Shown here piece by piece: positions 32,769-40,735 of a DNA stretch of 64,000 nt (position 1 is its first letter; each line of letters opens with the position of its first letter). The position numbers were made by a program, and so were the translations under genes. The stretch is from Pseudomonas sp. 30_B (GTDB lineage: Bacteria; Pseudomonadota; Gammaproteobacteria; Pseudomonadales; Pseudomonadaceae): NCBI RefSeq assembly GCF_017491605.1, contig NZ_JAFGYY010000020.1, positions 39,169 to 103,168 of the forward strand, written 5' to 3'. The notes beneath the pieces were generated by a model. The model saw nothing but the letters and a program-made list of their open reading frames with translations, was not told the origin of the DNA and made no database searches.

Positions 32769-32900
32769 ATGGCGAGCCGCGTGGTACGGCCTTGCCTGGC
32801 GAACGGCGGGGCGGGCTGGACGCTGTTGATGGAGCGCTGCCTGGACGACCCGCGGGGCGCAGTGGTGGTCTACCGCAAGGGTGTGGCTGCAGCCGAGTGA
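32769..32900 (+). CDS. Orphan 43-residue reading frame followed by a terminator
   Basis: A short frame reading MASRVVRPCLANGG... and ending GAVVVYRKGVAAAE, with a perfect rho-independent terminator 21 bases after its stop. It may be a real small gene or the tail of a decayed one: a stop codon interrupts the same frame 24 bases upstream of the ATG. No strong ribosome site. I do not recognise it. The surrounding 32592-32995 stretch holds nothing else. Confidence 0.25.
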   Translation: MASRVVRPCLANGGAGWTLLMERCLDDPRGAVVVYRKGVAAAE

Positions 32901-32921
32901 GGACACCCCGTCGCCCTTGAT

Positions 32922-32947
32922 AAGCCCGGCCACAAGCCGGGCTTTTC
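32922..32947 (+). terminator. Rho-independent terminator
   Basis: AAGCCCGGC-CACAA-GCCGGGCTT followed by TT, oriented for the + strand, where no firm gene precedes it. Confidence 0.75.
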
Positions 32948-32995
32948 GCACAGGGCTGGACGGCATGGTGTCACCTGCAGCGGGCGGGGGCGGAG

Positions 32996-33181
32996 TCAGC
33001 CTTGCTTGGCAGTGGCTTCCACGGTGTGGCTGGCCGCCTGCTCGGTCACTTGCTGCTGGGCGCTCTGGGTCAGCTCCAGCATGCGGTTCTGCATCAGCGG
33101 GGATTCTTCGGCGAAGCTGGCCTGGGCGGCGAGGGCAGTGACAGCGGCGAAGACGGTAGCGGCGATAACGTTGAGTTTCAT
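32996..33181 (-). CDS. Small exported protein
   Basis: 61 residues with a clear signal peptide (MKLNVIAATVFAAVTALAAQ, cleavage likely after ASFA at about 23). The mature 38 residues are polar and glutamine-rich (MLELTQSAQQQVTEQAASHT). GGAGG is 8 bases before the ATG at 33181, fixing the start. Function unknown. A run of AT-rich DNA upstream (33225-33290) is the likely promoter region. Confidence 0.65.
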   Translation of the reverse strand: MKLNVIAATVFAAVTALAAQASFAEESPLMQNRMLELTQSAQQQVTEQAASHTVEATAKQG

Positions 33182-33319
33182 GGTGAACACCTCCGATGGT
33201 GTTGCTTTGGGTTCATCCATAGGTTAATGCGCAATAATTTTTAAAAAATAGCGATACGGATTAATCAGTATTTACAAAAACGTAATAGTTGGCCCGAGCA
33301 ATGAACGATGCGGGCAGAA

Positions 33320-33346
33320 AAAAGCCCGGCGCGGGGCCGGGCTTTT
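33320..33346 (-). terminator. Terminator of the crotonase gene (bidirectional)
   Basis: Perfect 11-bp stem AAAAGCCCGGC / GCCGGGCTTTT with a 5-base loop, and a six-T run on the minus strand. It lies 15 bases after the crotonase stop. Confidence 0.88.
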
Positions 33347-33360
33347 CTTCAGCGTTGACC

Positions 33361-34050
33361 TCAGGCGAGGTGCTGCTTGTCCTGCTCGATGGCGCGGTCG
33401 AGGGTCTCCAGCAACTGCTTGCGCACCTTCAGCTTGGTGTTGCGGTGGGCGGTCATGTTGAGCTTCTTCAGGTGGCGTGCCGCTTCCAGGGCCGCTTCCT
33501 GCAGTTGCTCGGCCGCTACCACCTTGTCGAGGAAGCCGGCGTCCACGGCATCGCGGGGGTTGAACATCTCGGCGTTGATCACCGAGCGGGTGAAGGCCGA
33601 GCGACGCAGGCGGTCGCGGGCCAGTTCGATGCCCACGTGGTGCATGGTCATGCCGATGGCGACTTCGTTGAGGCCGATCTGGAACGGGCCGTCGACGCCG
33701 ATCCGGTAGTCCGCCGAGAGCAGGATGAAAGCACCCTTGGCCACCGCATGGCCGGTGCAGGCGACGATGACCGGGTAGGGGTGGGAAAGCATGCGGCGCG
33801 CCAGGGTGGAACCGGCGGCTACCAGGCTCACGGCGTTTTCCGGGCCGGAGGTCATCACCTTCAGGTCGTAACCGCCGGAGAGGATGCCCGGCTGGCCGGT
33901 AACGATGACCACCGCCCGATCCTGTTCCGCCTGATCCAGCGCCTGGTTGAAGGCCTCGATGACGGCGGGGGAGATCGCGTTCACCTTGCCGTTGCTCAGG
34001 GTCAGGGTGGCGATGCCGTCTTCGAGTTGGTAGGTGATCAGCTCACTCAT
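33361..34050 (-). CDS. Crotonase-fold enoyl-CoA hydratase/isomerase family protein
   Basis: 229-residue crotonase. Oxyanion-hole segments are LSGGYDLKVM and GHAVAKGAFILLSADYRIG. Aligned by eye to classic hydratases, the first catalytic Glu (GGxxE position) is Phe in KGAFIL, while the second Glu is kept in LNEVAIGM. It may therefore be an isomerase or another crotonase activity rather than a full hydratase. Start ATG 34050 follows AAGGA. It matches the gene next to PA1749-PA1750 in P. aeruginosa as I remember. Divergent from the gene at 34258. Confidence 0.82.
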   Translation of the reverse strand: MSELITYQLEDGIATLTLSNGKVNAISPAVIEAFNQALDQAEQDRAVVIVTGQPGILSGGYDLKVMTSGPENAVSLVAAGSTLARRMLSHPYPVIVACTGHAVAKGAFILLSADYRIGVDGPFQIGLNEVAIGMTMHHVGIELARDRLRRSAFTRSVINAEMFNPRDAVDAGFLDKVVAAEQLQEAALEAARHLKKLNMTAHRNTKLKVRKQLLETLDRAIEQDKQHLA

Positions 34051-34257
34051 GGCGGTAGTCCTTGGTTGGAAGTGGGCCAGAACATACTGACGGGGGGAGC
34101 GTGCGTAAAGCACTTTGGCTGACCGGTGAGTCACCCGTAATCCGGGCTCTGTGGGGATTCGCACACATTTCCGGGAAGCCGTCGTGGAGGGCATTCGACA
34201 GTGCTGTTAAGCTGCCACTATTGCCCGTGATGCCCCCGCTCTCGCAAGGACCGCCCC

Positions 34258-35532
34258 ATGTCGAAACTGGTCAAATGGATATTCCTCGCCCTGGTCGCCG
34301 TCGCCCTGATCATCAAGGCGTCGTTGTGGCTGTCCGTGCGCAGCATCGTCAACGATGCGATCGCACAGTTGTCGCCGATGATGGAGATCAGCTACGGCGG
34401 CATTTCCTCGTCCTTCGACGGCCGGGTCGGTCTCAAGAACGTGGTGATCAAGGTGCCCGTGGCGCGGGACAGCCTCAAGGTTGCCCATGCCCAGTTGAAG
34501 TTCGATGGCTTGCGGGAACTGCTGAGCTTCAAGGAGCGCCTGGCCGAGCGCAAGCTGCCCGAGCAGTTGGCGCTGGAGCTGCAGGGTGTCGAGCTGGAGG
34601 TGGCCGGCCCGTTCGTGCAGCAGCTGTATGCCGTGCCCGCCGAGAAGAGCGCCTTCACCGCGATGAGCGAAGTGGCTTGCGGCGACGTTCGCAACATCGG
34701 TGTCGATGAATTGCTGCAGATGGGCTATCGCACCCTGCAATCGGACCTCGAATTCTCCTACCGCTTCGAGCCCGGTGCGCAGAAGCTCAGCTTCAGCCTG
34801 CGCAACGACGCCCGCGACATGCTGGACCTGCACCTGAGCATGTTGCTGATGAATGTGTCCGAACGTCCGGGCGACATGCGCGTGAACCCGCCACGAATCG
34901 AGCAGGTCACCGTGGAGATGGACGACAACCAGTACCAGCGCCGGGTCACCGAGTTCTGCCGTGGCAAGCTCGGCCTCGACCAGAAGGCCTACGTGGCGCT
35001 GTCGCTGGAAAAGTTCGACCAGGCCCTGCGCCAGCAGCGCATCGCGCTGGACAAGCCGGTGCTCGATGCCTATGGCCGCTACCTGAGCGATCCCCGTTCG
35101 CTGCGCGTCGAGCTGACCCCGACCGAGGGGATGGCCTGGGATGGTCTACAGTTCTTCGAGCCCAAGGATGTGATCGGGATGCTGCGTCCGAGCGTCCTGG
35201 TCAACCAGGAGGCGGTGACGCCGTTGGGTTTCACCTGGGTCGATCCTCTCAAGCACAAAATCACTCCTGAAAACGACCTTCAAATGGTTTCGGCTGAAGA
35301 AACGGTTGAGTCGAAGCCTAGAACGCAGCAATATGAGTTCGTTAATGTTGACAGCCTTGCCCAGTACACCGGCAAGCGCCTGCAGTTCATCACGTTTGAT
35401 GGTGCCTATTACCAGGGTGTGCTGCACAAGGTGGAGAACGGTCGAGCCTATATCACTGTCCTGTTAGGGACAGGCTCGGCGGAAATGTTCCTCCGCCTGA
35501 ACAAGATCAATCAGGTGCGGGTCATGTTGTGA
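34258..35532 (+). CDS. Membrane-anchored protein with LSm-like C-terminal tail
   Basis: 424 residues. An N-terminal helix (WIFLALVAVALIIKASLWLS, about residues 7-26) anchors a large, probably periplasmic, domain rich in beta strands. The last 50 residues (from about 372) have a beta-barrel pattern recalling Sm/LSm or SH3-like folds: GKRLQFITFDGAYYQGVLH, then GRAYITVLLGTG and LRLNKINQVRVML. The linker before it (about 35260-35345) is clearly lower in G+C than the rest. I do not recognise a named family with certainty; it matches a conserved hypothetical gene at this position in P. aeruginosa. A GNAT gene follows 21 bases later. Confidence 0.7.
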   Translation: MSKLVKWIFLALVAVALIIKASLWLSVRSIVNDAIAQLSPMMEISYGGISSSFDGRVGLKNVVIKVPVARDSLKVAHAQLKFDGLRELLSFKERLAERKLPEQLALELQGVELEVAGPFVQQLYAVPAEKSAFTAMSEVACGDVRNIGVDELLQMGYRTLQSDLEFSYRFEPGAQKLSFSLRNDARDMLDLHLSMLLMNVSERPGDMRVNPPRIEQVTVEMDDNQYQRRVTEFCRGKLGLDQKAYVALSLEKFDQALRQQRIALDKPVLDAYGRYLSDPRSLRVELTPTEGMAWDGLQFFEPKDVIGMLRPSVLVNQEAVTPLGFTWVDPLKHKITPENDLQMVSAEETVESKPRTQQYEFVNVDSLAQYTGKRLQFITFDGAYYQGVLHKVENGRAYITVLLGTGSAEMFLRLNKINQVRVML

Positions 35533-35553
35533 GGCCCCAGAAGGAGAGAGCAA

Positions 35554-35838
35554 GTGAGTGAGTCGTTGTCCATCCATCACGATGAAACCAGCCACCAGTT
35601 CGTCACGACGGTGGATGGCCATCGCGCCTATCTGGCCTATATGGATCTGGGCAAACAGACGCTCGACATTTACCGCACCTTCGTTCCGGACACTTTGCGT
35701 GGCCGTGGTATTGCCGCCGCTCTCACCGAACACGCCCTGCAGTACGCCGAGCGCAAGGGCTACAGCGTGATCCCGTCGTGCTCCTACGTGGAGCGCTACC
35801 TGGAGCGCCGCCAGCGGCATACCGATACCGCGCTCTGA
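35554..35838 (+). CDS. Short GNAT-type N-acetyltransferase domain protein
   Basis: 94-residue protein of the small YidJ/Gcn5-like family. The acetyl-CoA loop is visible in FVPDTLRGRGIAAALTEHAL (about 43-62) and the C-terminal strand in VIPSCSYVERYL. Starts with GTG, supported by AAGGAGAG 6 bases upstream. It follows the LSm-tailed gene closely and is ended by a terminator 16 bases downstream, so the two form an operon. Confidence 0.85.
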   Translation: MSESLSIHHDETSHQFVTTVDGHRAYLAYMDLGKQTLDIYRTFVPDTLRGRGIAAALTEHALQYAERKGYSVIPSCSYVERYLERRQRHTDTAL

Positions 35839-35853
35839 TAGCCACAGACATGG

Positions 35854-35881
35854 AAAGCCCCGCGGATGCGGGGCTTTTTCT
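35854..35881 (+). terminator. Rho-independent terminator after the GNAT gene
   Basis: AAAGCCCCGC-GGAT-GCGGGGCTTT followed by TTCTT. Confidence 0.9.
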
Positions 35882-35897
35882 TGGGCGGCTTTTTGTT

Positions 35898-35974
35898 GTA
35901 GGAGCGAGCTTGCTCGCGAACGGAGTTACTCGAAACTCCTTGGCTGGGCGGTTCGCGAGCAATCTCGCTCCTGC
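35898..35974. repeat. REP element pair
   Basis: Inverted pair of the GAGCTTGCTC subtype between the GNAT and DAHP synthase terminators; the reverse unit is slightly diverged (AATCTCGCTCCTGC). Confidence 0.85.
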
Positions 35975-36009
35975 AGATTCCCAGCCCAGGCAGCGATCGT
36001 GAAGGCGTA

Positions 36010-36036
36010 AAAAAGCCGGGCAATGCCCGGCTTTTT
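36010..36036 (-). terminator. Terminator of the DAHP synthase gene (bidirectional)
   Basis: Perfect 12-bp stem AAAAAGCCGGGC / GCCCGGCTTTTT with loop AAT, 15 bases after the stop codon on the minus strand. Confidence 0.88.
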
Positions 36037-36050
36037 CATTACCGCAAACC

Positions 36051-37127
36051 TCAGCCGCGCTGACGCTTGGGCAGGACGTCCTTGAGCTTGGCGTGCATGC
36101 TGCGCACGGCTTTCTCGGTGGCGTCCCAGTCGATGCAGGCATCGGTGACGGATACGCCGTACTGCAGCTGGCACAGGTCCTTCGGGATCGACTGGTTGCC
36201 CCAGTTCAGGTGGCTTTCCACCATCAGGCCGACGATGGAGTTGTTGCCTTCGGCGATCTGGTTGGCGACGTTGTCCATCACCAGTGGCTGCAGGGCCGGG
36301 TCCTTGTTGGAGTTGGCGTGGCTGCAGTCGACCATGATGTTCAGCGGAATCTTCGCCTTGTTCAGCTCCTGCTCGCACAGGGCAACGCTGACCGAGTCAT
36401 AGTTCGGCTTGCCGTTGCCGCCGCGCAGTACCACGTGACCATAGGGGTTGCCCTTGGTGGTGACGATGGACACGCCGCCCAGCTGGTTGATGCCGAGGAA
36501 ACGGTGCGGGCTGGAGACAGACTGCAGGGCGTTGATCGCCACGGTCAGGCTGCCGTCGGTGCCGTTCTTGAAACCGACCGCCGAGGACAGGCCGGAGGCC
36601 ATCTCTCGGTGGGTCTGGGATTCAGTGGTGCGCGCGCCGATGGCCGACCAGCTGATCAGGTCCTGCAGGTACTGCGGGGAGATCGGGTCGAGCGCCTCGG
36701 TGGCGGTGGGCAGGCCCATCTCGGCGAGGTCGCGCAGCAGCTGGCGACCGATGTGCAGGCCGTCCTGGATCTTGAAGGAGTCGTCCAGGTAGGGGTCGTT
36801 GATCAGGCCTTTCCAGCCGACGGTGGTGCGCGGCTTCTCGAAGTACACGCGCATCACCAGGAACAGGGTGTCGGAGACTTCCGCGGCCAGCACCTTCAGG
36901 CGCTCGGCGTATTCGTGGGCGGCCTTGATGTCGTGGATCGAGCAGGGGCCGATCACCACGAACAGGCGGTGGTCCTTGCCGTCGAGAATGTCGCGGACGA
37001 CCTGGCGGCCGTGGGCGACGGTGCGCAGGGCGGCGTCGGTCAGGGGGATTTCGCGCTTGAGCTGCTCCGGCGTGATCAGGGTCTCGTTGGAGGCAACGTT
37101 AAGGTCGTCGATCTGTAAATCAGCCAT
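36051..37127 (-). CDS. 3-deoxy-7-phosphoheptulonate (DAHP) synthase, class I
   Basis: First step of the shikimate pathway: phosphoenolpyruvate plus erythrose 4-phosphate. Class I (AroFGH) sequence of 358 residues with VVIGPCSIHD (metal Cys), RVYFEKPRTTVGWKGLINDP, GARTTESQTHREMASGL, GFKNGTDG and MVDCSHANSNKD. The allosteric class (Phe, Tyr or Trp sensitive) cannot be assigned with certainty by eye, so I give no aroF/G/H symbol. ATG 37127 (MADLQIDD) is preferred to a TTG 12 bases upstream. Confidence 0.93.
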   Translation of the reverse strand: MADLQIDDLNVASNETLITPEQLKREIPLTDAALRTVAHGRQVVRDILDGKDHRLFVVIGPCSIHDIKAAHEYAERLKVLAAEVSDTLFLVMRVYFEKPRTTVGWKGLINDPYLDDSFKIQDGLHIGRQLLRDLAEMGLPTATEALDPISPQYLQDLISWSAIGARTTESQTHREMASGLSSAVGFKNGTDGSLTVAINALQSVSSPHRFLGINQLGGVSIVTTKGNPYGHVVLRGGNGKPNYDSVSVALCEQELNKAKIPLNIMVDCSHANSNKDPALQPLVMDNVANQIAEGNNSIVGLMVESHLNWGNQSIPKDLCQLQYGVSVTDACIDWDATEKAVRSMHAKLKDVLPKRQRG

Positions 37128-37306
37128 CGTGGTACTCAATCAGGTCACGGGTGCCGGCCGCCAGGAATCCCCGTGCGATGGGGCTCAGGCAGATATTCGC
37201 TAAGGGGAACCCGAACCTTAACCGGTCCGACGCTGGCTCGACAATGGCCTTTGGCAGGAAAATGCCCGGACCACGGGCATTTGCGCGACTTTCTGCGCGA
37301 GTGGCG

Positions 37307-37726
37307 TCAGAGTGCGCAAAACAATGGGAAGTCAGCGGCGTTGCGCGCGATCCATTCCAGGGCGAGTTCCTCGAATGACAGCGTGCTGCCGGTTTCATGC
37401 TCGCGTTGGCGCCGATAGCGCTCTATCTGGCACACCTGCTCGACCATGCGGGCGCGGAACAGCGTGTCTTCGTCGATGAAGGCAATGCCCACCAGGTAGT
37501 CGTCGTTCTGCTTGCGGCTCCAGGCCACCACGCCCGGATAGCGCGCCGAGTCGCCCAGCAGGGGAATGCGCAGCTCGATGGAGGTGCCACGGCGAAAGCC
37601 CCGCGGCGAGTTGCACGCCACACCGCCGAGGCTGATATTGTGCAGGCGCTGGCGCGGCAGGAAGGTCTGTTTGCGAATGACCAGCTCAACCGGAAGGTCA
37701 CAGGGGTGACGCAGGAACTGCCGCAT
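37307..37726 (-). CDS. PilZ domain c-di-GMP-binding protein
   Basis: 139-residue single PilZ domain. The two c-di-GMP motifs are both present: RxxxR as RQFLR at residues 2-6 and NxSxxG as NISLGG about 32 residues later. The remainder is beta-barrel then a basic helix (QIERYRRQREHE). It probably acts as a free adaptor. The start codon at 37726 shares CATG with the start of the thioredoxin-like gene on the other strand. TATACT upstream (minus strand, near 37770) is a possible -10 element. Confidence 0.82.
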   Translation of the reverse strand: MRQFLRHPCDLPVELVIRKQTFLPRQRLHNISLGGVACNSPRGFRRGTSIELRIPLLGDSARYPGVVAWSRKQNDDYLVGIAFIDEDTLFRARMVEQVCQIERYRRQREHETGSTLSFEELALEWIARNAADFPLFCAL

Positions 37727-38111
37727 GACGGAATGCTCCGACCGCAATCTTTCTAGTATTGGCCATTTGAGTATAGTGCCGGCGCTGGAGCTGACCGACC
37801 TGGACGCCGACCGTCGGCTGCTTTCCCTGTCGGGCACATCGCTGCTGGTGTTCACCAGCGAGGGTTGCTCCTCCTGCCGCTGGGCGCGGGCGAAGCTGCC
37901 GGAATTCGGCCTGCCCGTGGACCGCCTGTGCTGGATCGACGCCGGCCGCAGCGGCGGTCTGGTGACGCGCTACGGCGTATTCCACCTCCCGGCGATGTTC
38001 CTGGTGCGCGACGGCCACTTCCTCGGCCCGGTCCATGCCGCCCTGCGCCCCGAATCCCTGATCGAAGCCCTGCGCGCCGGACTGTCGCGCCCGGCTGAGG
38101 AGTTACCTTGA
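37725..38111 (+). CDS. Thioredoxin-like protein
   Basis: Small thioredoxin-fold protein with the redox motif in FTSEGCSSCRWAR and the cis-proline segment FHLPAMFLV. If translation starts at ATG 37725 the product is 128 residues and its start codon overlaps that of the PilZ gene on the other strand. A later GTG or TTG start (37767-37779) would remove an N-terminus that does not look like the family, so the start is uncertain. The panE gene begins within its stop codon (TGATG). Confidence 0.7.
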   Translation: MTECSDRNLSSIGHLSIVPALELTDLDADRRLLSLSGTSLLVFTSEGCSSCRWARAKLPEFGLPVDRLCWIDAGRSGGLVTRYGVFHLPAMFLVRDGHFLGPVHAALRPESLIEALRAGLSRPAEELP

Positions 38112-39058
38112 TGAATCTGCGAATCGGCATCATTGGAACCGGCGCCATCGGCGGTTTCTATGGCCTGATGCTGGCCCGCGCCGGCCATGACGTGCATTTC
38201 CTGCTGCGCAGCGAATACCCGGCAGTGGCGGAGAACGGTCTGCGCCTGAACAGTCAGGTGCATGGCGAACTGCGCCTGGCGCCGGTGAATGCCTATGACG
38301 ATGTCGAGCACATGCCGCCCTGTGACTGGCTGCTGGTCGGCGCCAAAACCACCAGCAATGCCAGCCTGGCGCCCCTGATCGCCCGGGCGGCCTCCCGTGG
38401 CGCCAAGGTCCTGCTGCTGCAGAATGGCCTGGCGGTCGAGGACGAACTGCGGGCGTTGCTGCCCGATCACCTGCATCTGCTGGGCGGTCTCTGCTTCATC
38501 TGCGTGCACCGCAGCGCGCCGGGTGTCATCGAGCACCAGGCCTTCGGCGCGGTGAACATCGGTTATCACTCGGGCCCTGCTGTAGACGAGCAGGCGCGCG
38601 CGGCGATAGTCGAGGAGGGCGTCGGGCTGTTCCAGAGCGCCGAGCTGGGCTCCAACGCCATGCCCAGCCTTGAGCATGCGCGCTGGCAGAAACTGGTGTG
38701 GAACATTCCCTATAACGGTCTCTCGGTGCTGCTCGACAGCGGCACCCGGGCGATCATGGACAATCCCGACAGCCGGGCGTTGGTGGCCGAGTTGATGGAG
38801 GAGGTGGTGGCGGGCGCGAAAGCCTGTGGCCATGCGTTGCCGCCGAACATCGTCGGCGCGATGGTGGCCTCGACCGACGCCATGCCGGACTACCTGCCGA
38901 GCATGTACCACGACTTTGCGCAGTGCCGTCCGCTGGAGCTGGGTGCGATCTATGCCGCGCCACTCGAGGCTGCACGCGAGGCAGGGTGTGCGATGCCGAA
39001 GATCGAGGCGCTGTACCGCGCCCTGCGCTTCATCGACGCGCGCAACCAGGCTCGTTGA
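38111..39058 (+). CDS. panE: 2-dehydropantoate 2-reductase family protein
   Basis: Ketopantoate reductase fold, 315 residues: NADPH motif IGIIGTGAIGGFYGLML at 5-21, VGAKTTSNASL, LLLQNGLAVED, and the C-terminal helical domain with KLVWNIPYNGLSVLL holding the catalytic lysine. In pantothenate synthesis it reduces 2-dehydropantoate; many Pseudomonas carry more than one paralog, so this one could serve another 2-keto acid. ATG 38111 overlaps the preceding TGA and has GAGGAG 8 bases upstream, so it is coupled to the thioredoxin-like gene. Confidence 0.82.
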   Translation: MNLRIGIIGTGAIGGFYGLMLARAGHDVHFLLRSEYPAVAENGLRLNSQVHGELRLAPVNAYDDVEHMPPCDWLLVGAKTTSNASLAPLIARAASRGAKVLLLQNGLAVEDELRALLPDHLHLLGGLCFICVHRSAPGVIEHQAFGAVNIGYHSGPAVDEQARAAIVEEGVGLFQSAELGSNAMPSLEHARWQKLVWNIPYNGLSVLLDSGTRAIMDNPDSRALVAELMEEVVAGAKACGHALPPNIVGAMVASTDAMPDYLPSMYHDFAQCRPLELGAIYAAPLEAAREAGCAMPKIEALYRALRFIDARNQAR

Positions 39059-39079
39059 GCCGCATCATCGGAGAGCGAC

Positions 39080-39991
39080 ATGGCGAAGGGGCTGGGCGAC
39101 AAGCTGGTGGTGGCGATTTCCTCGCGGGCGCTGTTCGACCTGCGTGAGAGCCACCAGGTGTATGAGCGCGAGGGCGTCGAAGCCTATCGGCAGTACCAGA
39201 TCGCCCGCGAGGACGAGGTGCTGCCACCGGGCGATGCCTTCGCCCTGGTGCAGAAGCTGCTGGCGCTCAACGGCGACTCCGACAGCGCGCCGGTGGAGGT
39301 CATCCTGGTCTCGCGCAACAGCGCCGATACCGGCCTGCGCGTGTTCAACTCGATCCAGCACTACGGCCTGGGCATTTCCCGCGCCGCCTTCGTCGGTGGC
39401 CGCAGCCCGTATCCGTACCTGAAGGCGTTCAACTGCCATCTGTTCCTCTCCACTCACATCGACGACGTGCGCAATGCGCTGGAGGCCGGTTTCGCCGCCG
39501 CCACCATTCTCTCCGGCGGCACCCGGCGCGAGAGCAATGGCGAGCTGCGTTTCGCCTTCGACGGCGATGCGGTGCTGTTTTCCGACGACTCCGAGCGCGT
39601 CTACCAGCAGGGCGGGCTGGAAGCGTTCCAGACCCATGAGCGCGAATCCGCCCGCGAGCCGCTGGGCGGCGGTCCGTTCAAGCCCTTCCTCGCTGCGCTC
39701 AACCGGGTGCAACAGGCGTTCCCGCAGGAGTCCTGCCCGATCCGCACGGCACTGGTCACCGCCCGCTCGGCGCCGGCCCACGAACGGGTGATCCGCACGT
39801 TGCGCGAGTGGGATATCCGTCTCGACGAATCGCTGTTCCTCGGCGGCCTGGATAAGGCCGCATTCCTCGAAGCCTTCGCCGCCGACGTGTTCTTCGATGA
39901 CCAGGCGGGGCATTGCGAGAAGGCCCGCGAGGTAGTGGCTACCGGCCACGTTCCGCACGGCGTGAGCAACGAAAAGCAAACCGCCGGATAG
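39080..39991 (+). CDS. Cytosolic 5'-nucleotidase family protein (NT5C1-like)
   Basis: 303-residue protein resembling bacterial members of the NT5C1-type 5'-nucleotidase family: KLVVAISSRALFDL at the start, VILVSRNSADTGLRVFNSIQ, FNCHLFLSTHIDDVRNAL, and FAFDGDAVLFSDDSE with the acidic HAD-like motif. Expected to remove phosphate from nucleoside monophosphates. Only 21 bases separate it from panE, so thioredoxin-like, panE and this gene are probably one transcript, and the usp gene 92 bases on may be too. Confidence 0.8.
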   Translation: MAKGLGDKLVVAISSRALFDLRESHQVYEREGVEAYRQYQIAREDEVLPPGDAFALVQKLLALNGDSDSAPVEVILVSRNSADTGLRVFNSIQHYGLGISRAAFVGGRSPYPYLKAFNCHLFLSTHIDDVRNALEAGFAAATILSGGTRRESNGELRFAFDGDAVLFSDDSERVYQQGGLEAFQTHERESAREPLGGGPFKPFLAALNRVQQAFPQESCPIRTALVTARSAPAHERVIRTLREWDIRLDESLFLGGLDKAAFLEAFAADVFFDDQAGHCEKAREVVATGHVPHGVSNEKQTAG

Positions 39992-40083
39992 CCGCCAGGC
40001 CCCGATATACGGTCCCTGCGGAGCACCTCGCGTTCTGCTGCTACGCTGCTGATAGGCCCGCCGTGCAGGCAGTAGGAGGCCGC

Positions 40084-40569
40084 ATGATCCGATCGATTCT
40101 TTACGCCACCGACCTTGGTCTTTATGCACCTTATGTTCTCCAGCATGCCCTCTCGCTGGCGCGGGCCTATGGGGTCCAGTTGTATGTGGTGCACGCGGTG
40201 GAGCCGCTCGGGCTGTTCGCCGAGTCGGTGCTGCAAACCTATCTGGACGAAAACACGCTCAAGGAAATGCGCGCCAATGGCCTGGCCAACGTGATGGGCA
40301 GCATCGAGCAGCGCGTGATGGAAGGGTTCCGCGACGAGCTGGGGGAGCCGCGTCAGGATGCCGAGCTGATCCATTCCGTGCGGGTCATTCAGGGGGACCC
40401 GCCCATGGTGATCCTCGATGAAGCGCGGCGTCTGGGGGTGGACCTGATAGTGGCCGGCAGCCACAGCCACGGGGAGGGGCTGAATACGCCGCTGGGGCGC
40501 ACCGCAGGGCGTCTGGTGCAATTGGCAGAGGTGCCGGTGTACCTGGTGCCGATGCTCCTGCATCGCTGA
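40084..40569 (+). CDS. Universal stress protein family
   Basis: 161-residue single UspA domain. It begins MIRSILYATDLGLYAPYVLQ and ends with the ATP-binding type loop VAGSHSHGEGLNTPLGRTAG (GxxG-9-GS/T pattern altered to GSHSHG), then VPVYLVPM. ATG 40084 follows AGGAGG, giving a clear start; the longer frame upstream is not needed. Lies between the 5'-nucleotidase gene and cysB. The role is likely stress or low-oxygen survival, by family only. Confidence 0.85.
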   Translation: MIRSILYATDLGLYAPYVLQHALSLARAYGVQLYVVHAVEPLGLFAESVLQTYLDENTLKEMRANGLANVMGSIEQRVMEGFRDELGEPRQDAELIHSVRVIQGDPPMVILDEARRLGVDLIVAGSHSHGEGLNTPLGRTAGRLVQLAEVPVYLVPMLLHR

Positions 40570-40665
40570 GCGCGGTGTGACAATGCGTCGGGTAAACCCT
40601 GAATGTCCGTAAGGCTTTAGACGAATGGCATGCAGGGCTAAAAAAAACGTCTAGTTTTATTCCTT

Positions 40666-40692
40666 AAACCATTAATATGGTTATAAAACCAT
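40666..40692 (+). promoter_or_regulatory. Repeated ACCAT sites upstream of cysB
   Basis: ACCAT (40668-40672), ATGGT (40677-40681) and ACCAT again (40688-40692) lie in an AT-rich run 44-68 bases before cysB. The inverted plus direct arrangement suits LysR-type autoregulation. Not a proven CysB site. Confidence 0.4.
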
Positions 40693-40735
40693 AAGCCCTG
40701 ATCGCGGGTCGCGACATTCTTTCCGAGGAAATTCC

